Assembly (NCBI RefSeq): GCF_000740055.1
Contig: NZ_BBJM01000013.1
Span: 1-47,922, forward strand
DNA: 47,922 nt
Origin: Secundilactobacillus oryzae JCM 18671
GTDB taxonomy: Bacteria > Bacillota > Bacilli > Lactobacillales > Lactobacillaceae
Direction: 5' to 3'
Below the pieces are notes generated by a model, which worked only from the letters and a program-made list of their open reading frames with translations, did no database searches and was not told the origin of the DNA. This document shows, piece after piece, positions 34,028 to 40,929 of this stretch. Positions within the stretch are counted from its first letter, which is position 1. Each line of letters opens with the position of its first letter. The position numbers and the translations under genes were made by a program.

Positions 34028-34089
34028 AATATAGTCCCCTAAAATCGGTTTGTCAATTAAATTGACAAAGATGTTAAATAGTTTATAAT
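34028..34089. promoter_or_regulatory. Divergent promoters sharing one palindromic operator
   Basis: A perfect inverted repeat has arms TTTGTCAAT (34049-34057) and ATTGACAAA (34061-34069) around TAA. Each arm contains the -35 of one promoter. The plus-strand promoter is TTGACA (34062-34067), 16 nt, TATAAT (34084-34089), driving the MerR gene. The minus-strand promoter is TTGACA (complement 34051-34056), 17 nt, TATATT (complement 34028-34033), driving the MFS operon. One bound dimer should control both. Confidence 0.85.
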
Positions 34090-34130
34090 TAGCGTCAATT
34101 AGGCTAACAAAGGACGGGGGAAAATTTCAG

Positions 34131-34592
34131 ATGAAAAAAATTATTGAAGACGACTTTATGCAACGGGTAAAAAGTATTCTCAAAACAAGCCATTTTTCAC
34201 TAGGAATTGGTGATATTGCGGATGCTACAGGTGTATCTCAACGACAACTCCGCTATTGGGAGAAGAAGGGCTACATTAAACCAAGTACTGGTACGGAAGA
34301 AGGTAAACACCGGAAGTATTCCTACTTCACCTTGGCAAAAGTCAGTTTAATTCAATCATTCATCGAAACCGGTTTTACGTTAAATGCCGCGGTTACAAAA
34401 GCTGATGAACATCGAGAAGTAGCCAACGCGTTAAAGCAACTCGTCATTAATCGCTTATCAAGTGTCGAAACGCTAGACAATGGCTTCAAATTTAATCTGG
34501 GACCCATCGAGGGGCTACCAGGAAAAGATCTGATTGCTACCATCCACACCGGACAAGACACTACGTTTACTTTAGAAAATCAACCATCATAA
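34131..34592 (+). CDS. MerR-family transcriptional regulator
   Basis: A 153-residue regulator with an N-terminal winged helix-turn-helix: GIGDIADATGVSQRQLRYWEK (about 24-44) is the MerR DNA-recognition region, ending in KGYIKP. A short helix and a small C-terminal domain follow, without conserved metal-binding cysteines, so a drug or other organic ligand is more likely than a metal. ATG 34131 follows GGGGG with about 10-nt spacing. It is divergent from the MFS-DUF4811 operon and shares its operator, so local and self control is the natural inference. Confidence 0.88.
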   Translation: MKKIIEDDFMQRVKSILKTSHFSLGIGDIADATGVSQRQLRYWEKKGYIKPSTGTEEGKHRKYSYFTLAKVSLIQSFIETGFTLNAAVTKADEHREVANALKQLVINRLSSVETLDNGFKFNLGPIEGLPGKDLIATIHTGQDTTFTLENQPS

Positions 34593-34599
34593 ACGGTTC

Positions 34600-34633
34600 A
34601 TACCAATGCCTTTCCCGGCGTTGGTATTTTTTT
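34600..34633 (+). terminator. Terminator of the MerR gene
   Basis: ATACCAATGCC pairs with GGCGTTGGTAT (one G-U) around TTTCCC, followed by TTTTTT. Confidence 0.85.
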
Positions 34634-34645
34634 GAATTTTTTTAG

Positions 34646-34700
34646 TTGGCTTATTTGGTACTTAGTTTTACTATGTAGCAGTACTTAATAATACAAAGTA
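34646..34700 (+). promoter_or_regulatory. Promoter and PadR-type operator
   Basis: TTGGCT (34646-34651), 17 nt and TACTAT (34669-34674) form the promoter. TACTATGTA (34669-34677) and TACAAAGTA (34692-34700) form an imperfect inverted repeat (8 of 9 match) covering the -10 and start site. This fits the ATGTA/TACAT-like boxes that PadR regulators usually bind. Confidence 0.68.
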
Positions 34701-34716
34701 GTCAGGAGGTCATGAA

Positions 34717-35046
34717 GTGAAAATATCAACCGAAATGCTCAAGGGCGTTCTAGAAGGCATCGTACTCCAAATTATTAGTGGCGGTGAAACTTACGGATAT
34801 GAAATTACAAAGGAACTCAATCAACACGGTTTTGAAGATTTAGTCGAAGGAACCGTCTACACCATTTTAATGCGACTCGAAAAAAATAAACTCGTCACCG
34901 TTGAGAAGAAAAAATCCTCAATGGGACCTGCACGAAAGTTCTACAGTCTCAATGCTGATGGTGAAGCAACACTGGCCACATTTTGGCAAAATTGGGAATT
35001 CTTAGAAAAGCAAATGACACAACTCAAAGGGGATTATCATGTTTAA
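34717..35046 (+). CDS. PadR-family transcriptional regulator
   Basis: A 109-residue PadR regulator: winged helix with LEGIVLQIISGGETYGYEIT (about 12-31), EGTVYTILMRLEKN in the recognition helix, and KKKSSMGPARKFYSL in the wing. It is followed by a short C-terminal dimerisation helix. The start is GTG at 34717, 7 nt after AGGAGG. It begins a cassette of PadR, DUF1048 protein, ABC ATPase and ABC-2 permease, a common drug-inducible exporter in lactic acid bacteria. Its stop overlaps the start of the DUF1048 gene by a few bases. Confidence 0.9.
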   Translation: MKISTEMLKGVLEGIVLQIISGGETYGYEITKELNQHGFEDLVEGTVYTILMRLEKNKLVTVEKKKSSMGPARKFYSLNADGEATLATFWQNWEFLEKQMTQLKGDYHV

Positions 35047-35361
35047 AAATTTAAAGAACAAAAACGCGAATACCGCGAATACAAAGCTCGGGTCAACGCC
35101 CTTCCTGCCGATTACCGTGACACAATGAAAGCCATTGAAAAGTATTTCTGGACCATGGCTAAGGGTGACGGTATGATGCGGATCCTAATTTCCGTTTTGG
35201 AATTGTTTGAAAACGCTGTGGCAGACGACTCGCCCATTTCAGCTGTTGTCGGCGACGATATTGCCGAATTCGCTGATACCATCTTAGCCGACTATCCGGA
35301 AGAAACTTGGCTCGACAAGCAACGAAATGCGCTACGTCGGGCTTACAACCATCGGGGGTAA
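35039..35361 (+). pseudogene. DUF1048 protein gene, frameshifted near the start
   Basis: From 35050 the frame reads FKEQKREYREYKARVNALPAD and runs through FWTMAKGDGM to the stop at 35361, matching DUF1048 proteins (about 107 residues). The natural ATG (35039) is in a different frame. Adding one A to the AAAAA run at 35045-35049 joins them exactly as MFKKFKEQKREY. As it stands, translation from 35039 stops early. An internal ATG at 35125 would give only 78 residues. The lesion is in a homopolymer, so a sequencing error or slippage is possible. DUF1048 proteins accompany PadR-controlled ABC exporters; their role is unknown. Confidence 0.82.
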
Positions 35362-35365
35362 TCAC

Positions 35366-36283
35366 ATAACAACTATTATTAATGTTCAAAACATTCAAAA
35401 ATCTTTTAAGAAGCAAACCGTTTTAAAGGATGTTTCTCTCTCAGTAACGGAAGGTACTGTCTACGCCCTGCTTGGAGCCAACGGTTCTGGTAAGACGACC
35501 CTCCTTAAAATCATTACGGGACTGCTTAAACAAGACGCCGGGATCACTTCAATTAAAAACTGGGACGCCAACAAAAACGCCCGTGCCATGCAGCAACTCT
35601 TCAGTTACAGTGCTCAGGCGTCTACAGTTGACGATATTCTTACCGGTTTCGAAAACTTAGTCCTCATCGCCAAATTACGCCATATTCAAAATCCGAAGCA
35701 AGTGGCTAATGACCTACTGACCGAGTTCAAATTGACCGATGCCGCTAACAAACGGGCAGCCGCCTACTCCGGTGGTATGCGTCGTCGACTAGATTTAGCC
35801 ATGAGTTTGGTGGGTAACCCAGAAATCGTCTTCTTGGACGAACCCACCACTGGCTTAGATCCTGCCAGCCGAAACGACCTGTGGGACAGTATTCGGAAAT
35901 TGAAAAAAGCCGGTAAGACAATCTTCCTAACCACTCAATACCTGAAAGAAGCCGACCTTCTAGCTGACGAAATTGGCTTTTTACGAGACGGTGAAATTGT
36001 AGAAACTGGAACTCCCGCCCAAATGAAACGTTTAGCGGGGCCTGATAAACTCCAACTCAGTTTTAAAACTGAAACTGAACAGCTTCAAGCGGCTAGTCAC
36101 CTTTCCGGCTTTGATTTACAAACTGTTAACGACGTCACGCTAACCGTGAAATTACCAGATACGGTTCAAACCGTGATGACCATTTTGACGATTCTCCAAG
36201 GCGCCGAAATCAAACCGGATTCATTCCAGGTCACCTCACCAACTCTTGATGACGTCTTCATGCAACTAACGAAAGGAGCTTAA
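35366..36283 (+). CDS. ABC exporter ATP-binding protein, start codon now ATA
   Basis: An ABC ATPase of the drug-export (DrrA-like) type. Walker A is GANGSGKTT, the signature is YSGGMRRRLDLA (a variant of LSGGQ), Walker B is IVFLDEPTTGLDP, and the switch region is FLTTQYLKEAD with Gln in place of the usual His. The expected start after the GGGGG ribosome binding site is the triplet ATA at 35366 (would be MTTIINVQNIQ), not ATG. The nearest in-frame ATG is 35327, inside the DUF1048 gene and without a clear ribosome binding site. Either ATA is used poorly, or the longer form is made. It pairs with the permease 2 nt downstream. Confidence 0.85.
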   Translation: MTTIINVQNIQKSFKKQTVLKDVSLSVTEGTVYALLGANGSGKTTLLKIITGLLKQDAGITSIKNWDANKNARAMQQLFSYSAQASTVDDILTGFENLVLIAKLRHIQNPKQVANDLLTEFKLTDAANKRAAAYSGGMRRRLDLAMSLVGNPEIVFLDEPTTGLDPASRNDLWDSIRKLKKAGKTIFLTTQYLKEADLLADEIGFLRDGEIVETGTPAQMKRLAGPDKLQLSFKTETEQLQAASHLSGFDLQTVNDVTLTVKLPDTVQTVMTILTILQGAEIKPDSFQVTSPTLDDVFMQLTKGA

Positions 36284-36285
36284 TC

Positions 36286-37044
36286 ATGACTTATTTATCG
36301 GATACCTTTGCGCTCGCAGGTCGCTTAATTAAACATAACTTGCGAAGTGTCGATACCATTATCACCGTTGTGCTCATGCCCATTATGATGCTTCTCCTGA
36401 TGGTTTATCTGTTTGGGAGTGCTATGAAAATTGAAGGTTTCTCACACGCCGACTACGTGAATTACGTGCTCCCCGGAATCCTCTTAATGACAATTGCGAC
36501 GGGCTCTGCCTACACAGCACTTAGAATTTTTACGGATAAAACTTCCGGAATGTTTGACCGGTTTAAATCATTGCTCATCTCAAAATCAGCAGTGATGAAC
36601 GGTCAAGCCGTTGCCTCCGTCATTTTTCTCATGATTTCCACCCTGATTGTCCCGGCAGTTGGCTTCCTGGTTGGTTTCCGTTCAGATGCCACTCTGGGTG
36701 AATGGGCACTCGTTATTCTGCTCCTTTTCGGCGCTGCACTTGCGATTACTTGGATTACGGCACCATTTGCATTGATGATGTCCAGCATTGATGGTGCGAG
36801 TGCTTTCTCATATATTATCTTGCTATTCTTATTCATTAGTTCCGCCTTCGTGCCAGCAGCTGGTATGCCAAAATTGATTCGCGGGTTTGCGGAAAACCAG
36901 CCCATGACGCACATCATTCAGGCCGTGCGTTCCCTCATGAATTCGCAACCAATTGGCGATCATGGTTGGATTGCGGCCGCTTGGATCATTGGTATCACCA
37001 TTGTCTTTGCCTTCTTAAGTTCCTGGATGGCCAAACGCGTTTAA
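36286..37044 (+). CDS. ABC-2 type exporter permease
   Basis: A 252-residue ABC-2 membrane protein with six hydrophobic helices (DrrB-like). Typical features are the amphipathic N-terminus before helix 1, FMLMPI-like VVLMPIMMLLLMVYLFGS, and the late helical region ending in FVPAAGMPKLIRGFAENQPMT, the ABC-2 signature region. ATG 36286 follows AAAGGAG with only 2 nt after the ATPase stop. It is the last gene of the PadR cassette. The substrate is unknown but is probably a lipophilic drug or peptide. Confidence 0.9.
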   Translation: MTYLSDTFALAGRLIKHNLRSVDTIITVVLMPIMMLLLMVYLFGSAMKIEGFSHADYVNYVLPGILLMTIATGSAYTALRIFTDKTSGMFDRFKSLLISKSAVMNGQAVASVIFLMISTLIVPAVGFLVGFRSDATLGEWALVILLLFGAALAITWITAPFALMMSSIDGASAFSYIILLFLFISSAFVPAAGMPKLIRGFAENQPMTHIIQAVRSLMNSQPIGDHGWIAAAWIIGITIVFAFLSSWMAKRV

Positions 37045-37078
37045 TTAGTACAATTTTCTTTTCAATAAATCAAGATGC

Positions 37079-37116
37079 AAAAAGCACGCCTCAATCACAG
37101 TTGAGACGTGCTTTTT
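37079..37116. terminator. Bidirectional terminator between ABC exporter and dps
   Basis: AAAAAGCACGCCTCAA and TTGAGACGTGCTTTTT form a 16-bp stem with one mismatch, with A and T runs for both strands. Confidence 0.88.
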
Positions 37117-37123
37117 CAGTTAG

Positions 37124-37690
37124 TTAGTCCTCGTCATCATCATCGTCTTCTTCAACGAGACCTTCCCAAGCGGTTTTGCCTAAGAGTGCCTGGAGTTGGC
37201 GAATGGCGCTGTTATTGTGTCCACGTAAGCTGGTCAAGAAAGCGGCCATTGCAGGACGACTTTCCTTTTGAGCTAACACGATTGCACGGTCGATAAACAA
37301 ATTCTGCGTAGCATAATCGTGAGCGGTGTTGTCCACCATTTCTTCAGCGGTCAAATACTTGTTGCGACCATCTTCTTTAAGCATCGTATACTTGGTGAAT
37401 TCAGCAATCGTCGATGGGGCAATTTCATTTTCATCAAGTAATAACTCACCTAATTGGTCAAAGTCTTGACGTGACTGGTCAATTAGTTGCTTATAAAGTT
37501 GGCTAATTGAAAAGGCTTGGAGTCCCTTCACATACCACATCGTTTGGTGCAGTTTCACATCATTGAACACGAGATTCGATAAAATGTGCCCGGTCATTGC
37601 GCCGGCAGTTGGCTTGTGATGATCTACATCTGCTTGTTTTAATTCGGCATCGTATTGTGCATCAACAGTTGATTTTTGAGTTTCTAACAT
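37124..37690 (-). CDS. Dps-like ferritin-fold protein with altered ferroxidase site
   Basis: A 188-residue Dps/ferritin-fold protein. The family region LHQTMWYVKG is followed by the partly conserved DxxxE (Asp78, Glu82) of the Dps ferroxidase centre. Compared with Listeria Dps, the two His and one Asp of the partner half appear to be Met51, Ser63 and Lys67, so only part of the metal site is kept. The C-terminus is a strongly acidic tail (EEDDDDDED), unlike the Lys-rich DNA-binding tails of some Dps proteins. ATG follows GGAGG. The gene is monocistronic, with an FNR-type box upstream. It may act in structure or stress binding rather than iron oxidation; that is inference. Confidence 0.82.
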   Translation of the reverse strand: MLETQKSTVDAQYDAELKQADVDHHKPTAGAMTGHILSNLVFNDVKLHQTMWYVKGLQAFSISQLYKQLIDQSRQDFDQLGELLLDENEIAPSTIAEFTKYTMLKEDGRNKYLTAEEMVDNTAHDYATQNLFIDRAIVLAQKESRPAMAAFLTSLRGHNNSAIRQLQALLGKTAWEGLVEEDDDDDED

Positions 37691-37734
37691 GATAAATTCC
37701 TCCTGAATGGTCGCGATTTCTGATTACCTTGACT

Positions 37735-37776
37735 ATTCTAACGAGGTTTCTCTCAGTTGTAGTTGATCTAAATCAA
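37735..37776 (-). promoter_or_regulatory. FNR/CRP-type box at -41.5 of the dps promoter
   Basis: TTGAT (37763-37767), four bases, and ATCAA (37772-37776) match the FNR consensus TTGAT-N4-ATCAA exactly. The -10 TAGAAT (complement 37735-37740) predicts a start near 37728, putting the box centre at -41.5. That is the class II activator position. The -35 is otherwise poor, as expected for an activated promoter. Confidence 0.68.
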
Positions 37777-37785
37777 GTTGCGCAA

Positions 37786-38046
37786 TTAAATGTCGAAACT
37801 ATTCATCGCAAACATGATACCACCGCCCGCAAGAACGGCCAGAATCACGACGCCACCCAGTAGCAAGTTAAACGCCAGTCCCAATCCGCCAAGGGCCAGC
37901 AGGAGAATAAACCAAATGGGATGACGGAACATGAAGCGGATGAATCCCATGATTAGTTTGAAAAATAGAACCAGAAAGACAATGATTCCCACAAAAATTC
38001 CCACTTGGGTAGCATTGCTTGCGGCCATCATTAAAAATGTACTCAT
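37786..38046 (-). CDS. Small two-helix membrane protein of unknown function
   Basis: An 86-residue, very hydrophobic protein with two or three membrane helices (VGIFVGIIVFLVLFFKLIMG, WFILLLALGGLGLAFNLLL, GGVVILAVLAGGGIMFAM). No family is recognised. The ATG lies 5 nt after the matrixin-type protease stop, with GAAAGGA as ribosome binding site, so the pair is one operon. It could anchor or help export the protease; that is inference from position only. Confidence 0.7.
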   Translation of the reverse strand: MSTFLMMAASNATQVGIFVGIIVFLVLFFKLIMGFIRFMFRHPIWFILLLALGGLGLAFNLLLGGVVILAVLAGGGIMFAMNSFDI

Positions 38047-38051
38047 TGTGA

Positions 38052-38750
38052 TTAGTTTCCTTTCGTTTGGTAAATGGTTTTGAGTGCGGCAATATCTGCA
38101 GCAGCCAGCGAAGTCAGTCCCTGGTCAATTGGATACATCAGGGACGATTTCTGATCACTGTGTCCCAATCCAACGGCATGACCCAATTCGTGCATGGCAA
38201 CCGATAATTTTACCGATTGCAGATACTCAACATTTAGTCCTGATCTAGCATGATTGGCTGTGTAGGCACCAAACCCATATTGCTGAATAATTTGCGGCCC
38301 ACCGTGACCTAGCTCCACGGCACCTTGTTGTTCCTCACTCATCGTTTTTTGGTAAACGAAGAAGCGAATTTGATTTTGTTTTTTAGTTCCTTGACCCGGG
38401 ACCAGTTTCACAATACCGGTTGCGTTGTACTTAGCAACGGCTTGCTCAAAAACGGTGCGGACCCTTTCTGGAACATTATTATCAAAATGGTAATAGTACG
38501 TTTTTGCCAGCGTTCCAGCAGTAATGTTGCTTTCCAGTGGCGTTTGCTTAGCAGTGTCACTCTCTTCAGTCGTTTGTGTTTGTTTGGTGGTGATAAGATT
38601 TTTTTCGGCAAGCTGCGGAATTGCAGTGTCAATCGATTTACTAATGTCTGTAATTGCTTCGGTTGCAGACGCCCGAATGTTGTCGTTTTGGTACACATAA
38701 CCTGCGCCAACCAGGACGACTAGCCAAAAAACTAATGATAAATATTTCAC
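38052..38750 (-). CDS. Secreted matrixin-type (M10) zinc metalloprotease
   Basis: A 232-residue protein with an N-terminal membrane anchor or signal (KYLSLVFWLVVLVGAGYVY). A linker follows, then a catalytic domain containing the zinc-binding HELGHAVGLGH and the Met-turn SLMYP, the hallmarks of M10 metzincins. The upstream FEQAVAKYNATG helix and a beta sheet precede it, as in matrixins. The start is GTG at 38750, 7 nt after AAAGGGG. It is followed by a small membrane protein. A role in processing surface proteins is inference. Confidence 0.85.
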   Translation of the reverse strand: MKYLSLVFWLVVLVGAGYVYQNDNIRASATEAITDISKSIDTAIPQLAEKNLITTKQTQTTEESDTAKQTPLESNITAGTLAKTYYYHFDNNVPERVRTVFEQAVAKYNATGIVKLVPGQGTKKQNQIRFFVYQKTMSEEQQGAVELGHGGPQIIQQYGFGAYTANHARSGLNVEYLQSVKLSVAMHELGHAVGLGHSDQKSSLMYPIDQGLTSLAAADIAALKTIYQTKGN

Positions 38751-38871
38751 CGTGACGCCCCTTTCTTTGGTGTGCAATTACTATAGTCCGATTGGTCGAA
38801 ATCTTCTAGCTGTTTCAAAGAAGCTTAATTATTTGGTAACACATTCTTAAGAACCTGGAAGGCCCTCATAA

Positions 38872-38907
38872 GCAAAAAACTATGGCAACCCTAGCGTTAC
38901 CATAGTT
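38872..38907 (-). terminator. Terminator after the isochorismatase pseudogene
   Basis: The minus-strand stem AACTATGGTAAC/GTTGCCATAGTT (one G-U) is followed by TTTTTGC. Confidence 0.85.
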
Positions 38908-38919
38908 CATAAAGCTATT

Positions 38920-39496
38920 TTACATATTCTGGAATAAACCAGTTTGAATCATAAAGCTTAAGAAATCACGCGATGTTTCTGGCCTTGCCCAGTTTCGTTG
39001 TAACTCACATGCCAGCTGTGCAATCGACGTCAATTGCGCGCCTGCTTGTTCGACCCGACGCAGTGCGGTCTCGTGAGCTACTTGAGAAGTACCACCAACC
39101 GCATCCACTACTGGATAAACTTCATAGCCTTCTTGTAAGGCGTCTAGCGTTGGAAAGGCCAAACAAGCTTCGGTCCATAAACCGCAAATAATCAATTTTT
39201 TTCGTCCCGTCGCCTCAACTGCTTGCTTGAATTCAACATCTTCCCATGCGTTAATCGTTGAGCAATCATAGCTTGGCACATCTTCCAGTAAGGACTTTAA
39301 CCGTAGAGAGGACCACTGGCACATGATAAATGTTCATCAATCTGGTGACATTGACCACGTTATCGACCAGTTGAGGTCGTGGCATCGAATTCACCGCGTT
39401 AATTTGAATCGGTTGATAGTCAATCAGTAAAAATGCCGAATTTTCCGGGGTCAACAAATTGTCAGTTTTCGGATCTCGTTTTGCTTCACTTGTCAT
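38920..39496 (-). pseudogene. Isochorismatase-family hydrolase with internal deletion
   Basis: The N-terminal part (from ATG 39496; catalytic Asp in LLIDYQP) reads to about VPVVLSTV. The C-terminal part (LLEDVPSYD, then NAWEDVEF and the nucleophile Cys in GLWTEAC) lies in another frame. Intact YcaC-like hydrolases have about 12-15 more residues between these parts, and the total length (577 nt) is not a multiple of 3. So an out-of-frame deletion near 39290 has removed them. The promoter lies under a perfect cre box. The original substrate is unknown. Confidence 0.85.
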
Positions 39497-39535
39497 ATTA
39501 ATCGCTACCCACAAATTTATTTGAACCTCGGCTTT

Positions 39536-39564
39536 AAAATAGCGTGTTTTGAAATCGATTTCAA
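39536..39564 (-). promoter_or_regulatory. Promoter overlapped by a palindromic cre box
   Basis: The 16-bp perfect palindrome TTGAAATCGATTTCAA (39549-39564) contains TGAAATCGATTTCA, a full match to cre. On the minus strand its first six bases are the -35 (TTGAAA), followed by 17 nt and TATTTT (complement 39536-39541). Confidence 0.78.
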
Positions 39565-39588
39565 GAATTTCGAATTATAATAAAAAAA

Positions 39589-39604
39589 CAGCCATAATTG
39601 GCTG
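39589..39604 (-). terminator. Terminator of the cytochrome b5-like gene
   Basis: CAGCCA-ATTA-TGGCTG on the minus strand followed by seven T residues. Confidence 0.82.
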
Positions 39605-39654
39605 CTTAATCGTGCTCAGAAACAAACGACTTCTGTCACAACTTTCATTCTCTA

Positions 39655-39888
39655 TTAAACTAATTTACCTACGACCGGAAGCTTAGCAAGTACACTCTTG
39701 CCATGTGGGGCCTTTAAAATGGCCTCTGCATGATCCTTACCAGCAGTCAGACCGTGGTGCTTGCCACCGGCCCAAGCCGGAATATTGCTCAAATCATAAA
39801 CCACACCATCAACGGCAACGTAAGCTGGATGACCATTTTCACCGTCAAATTGACTCAATTCTTCTAATGTAAAAGTTTTTTCTGCCAT
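39655..39888 (-). CDS. Cytochrome b5-like heme-binding domain protein
   Basis: A 77-residue single-domain protein of the cytochrome b5 fold. The opening FTLEELSQFDGENG, YVAVDGVVYDLSNIPAW and the GGKHHGLTAGKDH region match the family, and a later APHGKSVL supplies another His. The usual HPGG ligand motif is replaced by KHHG, so heme ligation may differ or be lost. There is no signal peptide or membrane anchor. Such small proteins occur in lactic acid bacteria, with unknown partners. It is monocistronic with its own terminator. Confidence 0.82.
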   Translation of the reverse strand: MAEKTFTLEELSQFDGENGHPAYVAVDGVVYDLSNIPAWAGGKHHGLTAGKDHAEAILKAPHGKSVLAKLPVVGKLV

Positions 39889-39944
39889 TTTAATCCCTGC
39901 TTTCCTTTTATTAGTAATAGTATAACGCTTACATTTTTAATTAG

Positions 39945-40439
39945 CTATTCCAGGTTAAGAATGTTAACTGGATTCCCCATCTGCTCAATGAACCGCATAA
40001 CGTCTGCTGTCGAGATAAAGATGGTGCTGGTATTCACGTTCGGATGAAAACTCATTCGGACTTCTCCTATCATGTCGCCATCCAGAAAAACCTGCACATC
40101 TTTATCCTGATTATTCAGTAAACCAAAAATTGATACCATCCCCGGTTCTAGTCCTAACTTATCCTTCAGTAGTTCCGCCGAAGCCATCTTTAAATGCTTG
40201 ATTTCCGTTAATGTTTCAACCTGGTGAAAAGCTAGACGCTTGGCATCATCCATTATTAATAGAAGAAACGCGTTCTTTTTCCGATTGGTGAGGAACATTG
40301 ATTTGGTTCGAACCCCTGGCACGCCTTCGATATATCGGTCAGCTTCTGCTGTGGTGAAAACGGCAGGATGTTCAACTAATTCGTAGTCCATCTGTAATTT
40401 ATTCAAAGCATGAATGACTAGTTCAAATTGGGGCGCCAT
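39945..40439 (-). CDS. YbaK/ProX-type aminoacyl-tRNA deacylase
   Basis: A 164-residue protein of the YbaK/EbsC family, closest by eye to ProXp-ala/PrdX. It has the opening YELVEHPAVFTTAEAD, the central strands with KSMFLTNRKKNAFLLLIMD, a Lys in KRLAFH, and the motif GMVSIFGLLNN near residue 105. These enzymes hydrolyse mischarged alanyl-tRNA-Pro, acting as trans editors for ProRS. I choose ATG 40439; a GTG at 40445 is also possible. It follows the DUF1304 gene by only a few bases and is probably co-transcribed with it. Confidence 0.85.
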   Translation of the reverse strand: MAPQFELVIHALNKLQMDYELVEHPAVFTTAEADRYIEGVPGVRTKSMFLTNRKKNAFLLLIMDDAKRLAFHQVETLTEIKHLKMASAELLKDKLGLEPGMVSIFGLLNNQDKDVQVFLDGDMIGEVRMSFHPNVNTSTIFISTADVMRFIEQMGNPVNILNLE

Positions 40440-40448
40440 GTTCACCGC

Positions 40449-40815
40449 CTAAACGAATAATAATAGTAACAACGTTACGAACGCTGGTAAAAATTGAATC
40501 ACAAAAATCTTTTTAGTTGCGGTGAAAGTGCCATAAAGGGCGACAATCGAAACAAACACCATCAGTAAGCTCAAAACGGTTACTAGCGTTGCCCCTGCAA
40601 ACAAAAAGAGTGCCGCTAAAATACTGACTCCCAACATCCCGTTATAGATGCCTTGATTCCCTAGGGCCACTCTAGCAGCTGGTAATTTAACAAAATCGAC
40701 GTCCATATCAAACGCCTTTGCCTGTGCTTCAGGTTTACCAAACATTTCCAATCCCATAATGCCCAAGTGCTCGACTGCTATAATTCCAGCTAACACCAAT
40801 TCCAAAGTTGTCATT
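40449..40815 (-). CDS. DUF1304 membrane protein
   Basis: A 121-residue integral membrane protein with four hydrophobic helices. The conserved start TTLELVLAGIIAVEHLGIMGLEMF and the middle RVALGNQGIYNGMLG are DUF1304 signatures. ATG 40815 follows GGTGGAG. The function is unknown. The tight spacing to the tRNA-editing gene suggests co-expression. Confidence 0.85.
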
Positions 40816-40883
40816 AATATCTCCACCATTTCCAATTGGTTTAATCATACCATTGAGGCTTACAGCTGTCACTTGTTTGCACC

Positions 40884-40921
40884 AAAAAGCTACCCCTCCG
40901 CCAGTAGGCAGAAGAGTAGCC
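40884..40921 (-). terminator. Terminator of pepT
   Basis: The minus-strand stem GGCTACTCTTCTGCC/GGCGGAGGGGTAGCT with several G-U pairs and a 4-nt loop is followed by TTTTTGG. Confidence 0.8.
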
Positions 40922-40929
40922 TTCTTAAT

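Noticed and set aside
35125-35361. DUF1048 protein starting at the internal ATG
   Set aside because: It would lack the conserved N-terminal helix and has no ribosome binding site. A frameshift at the A run explains the frame better.
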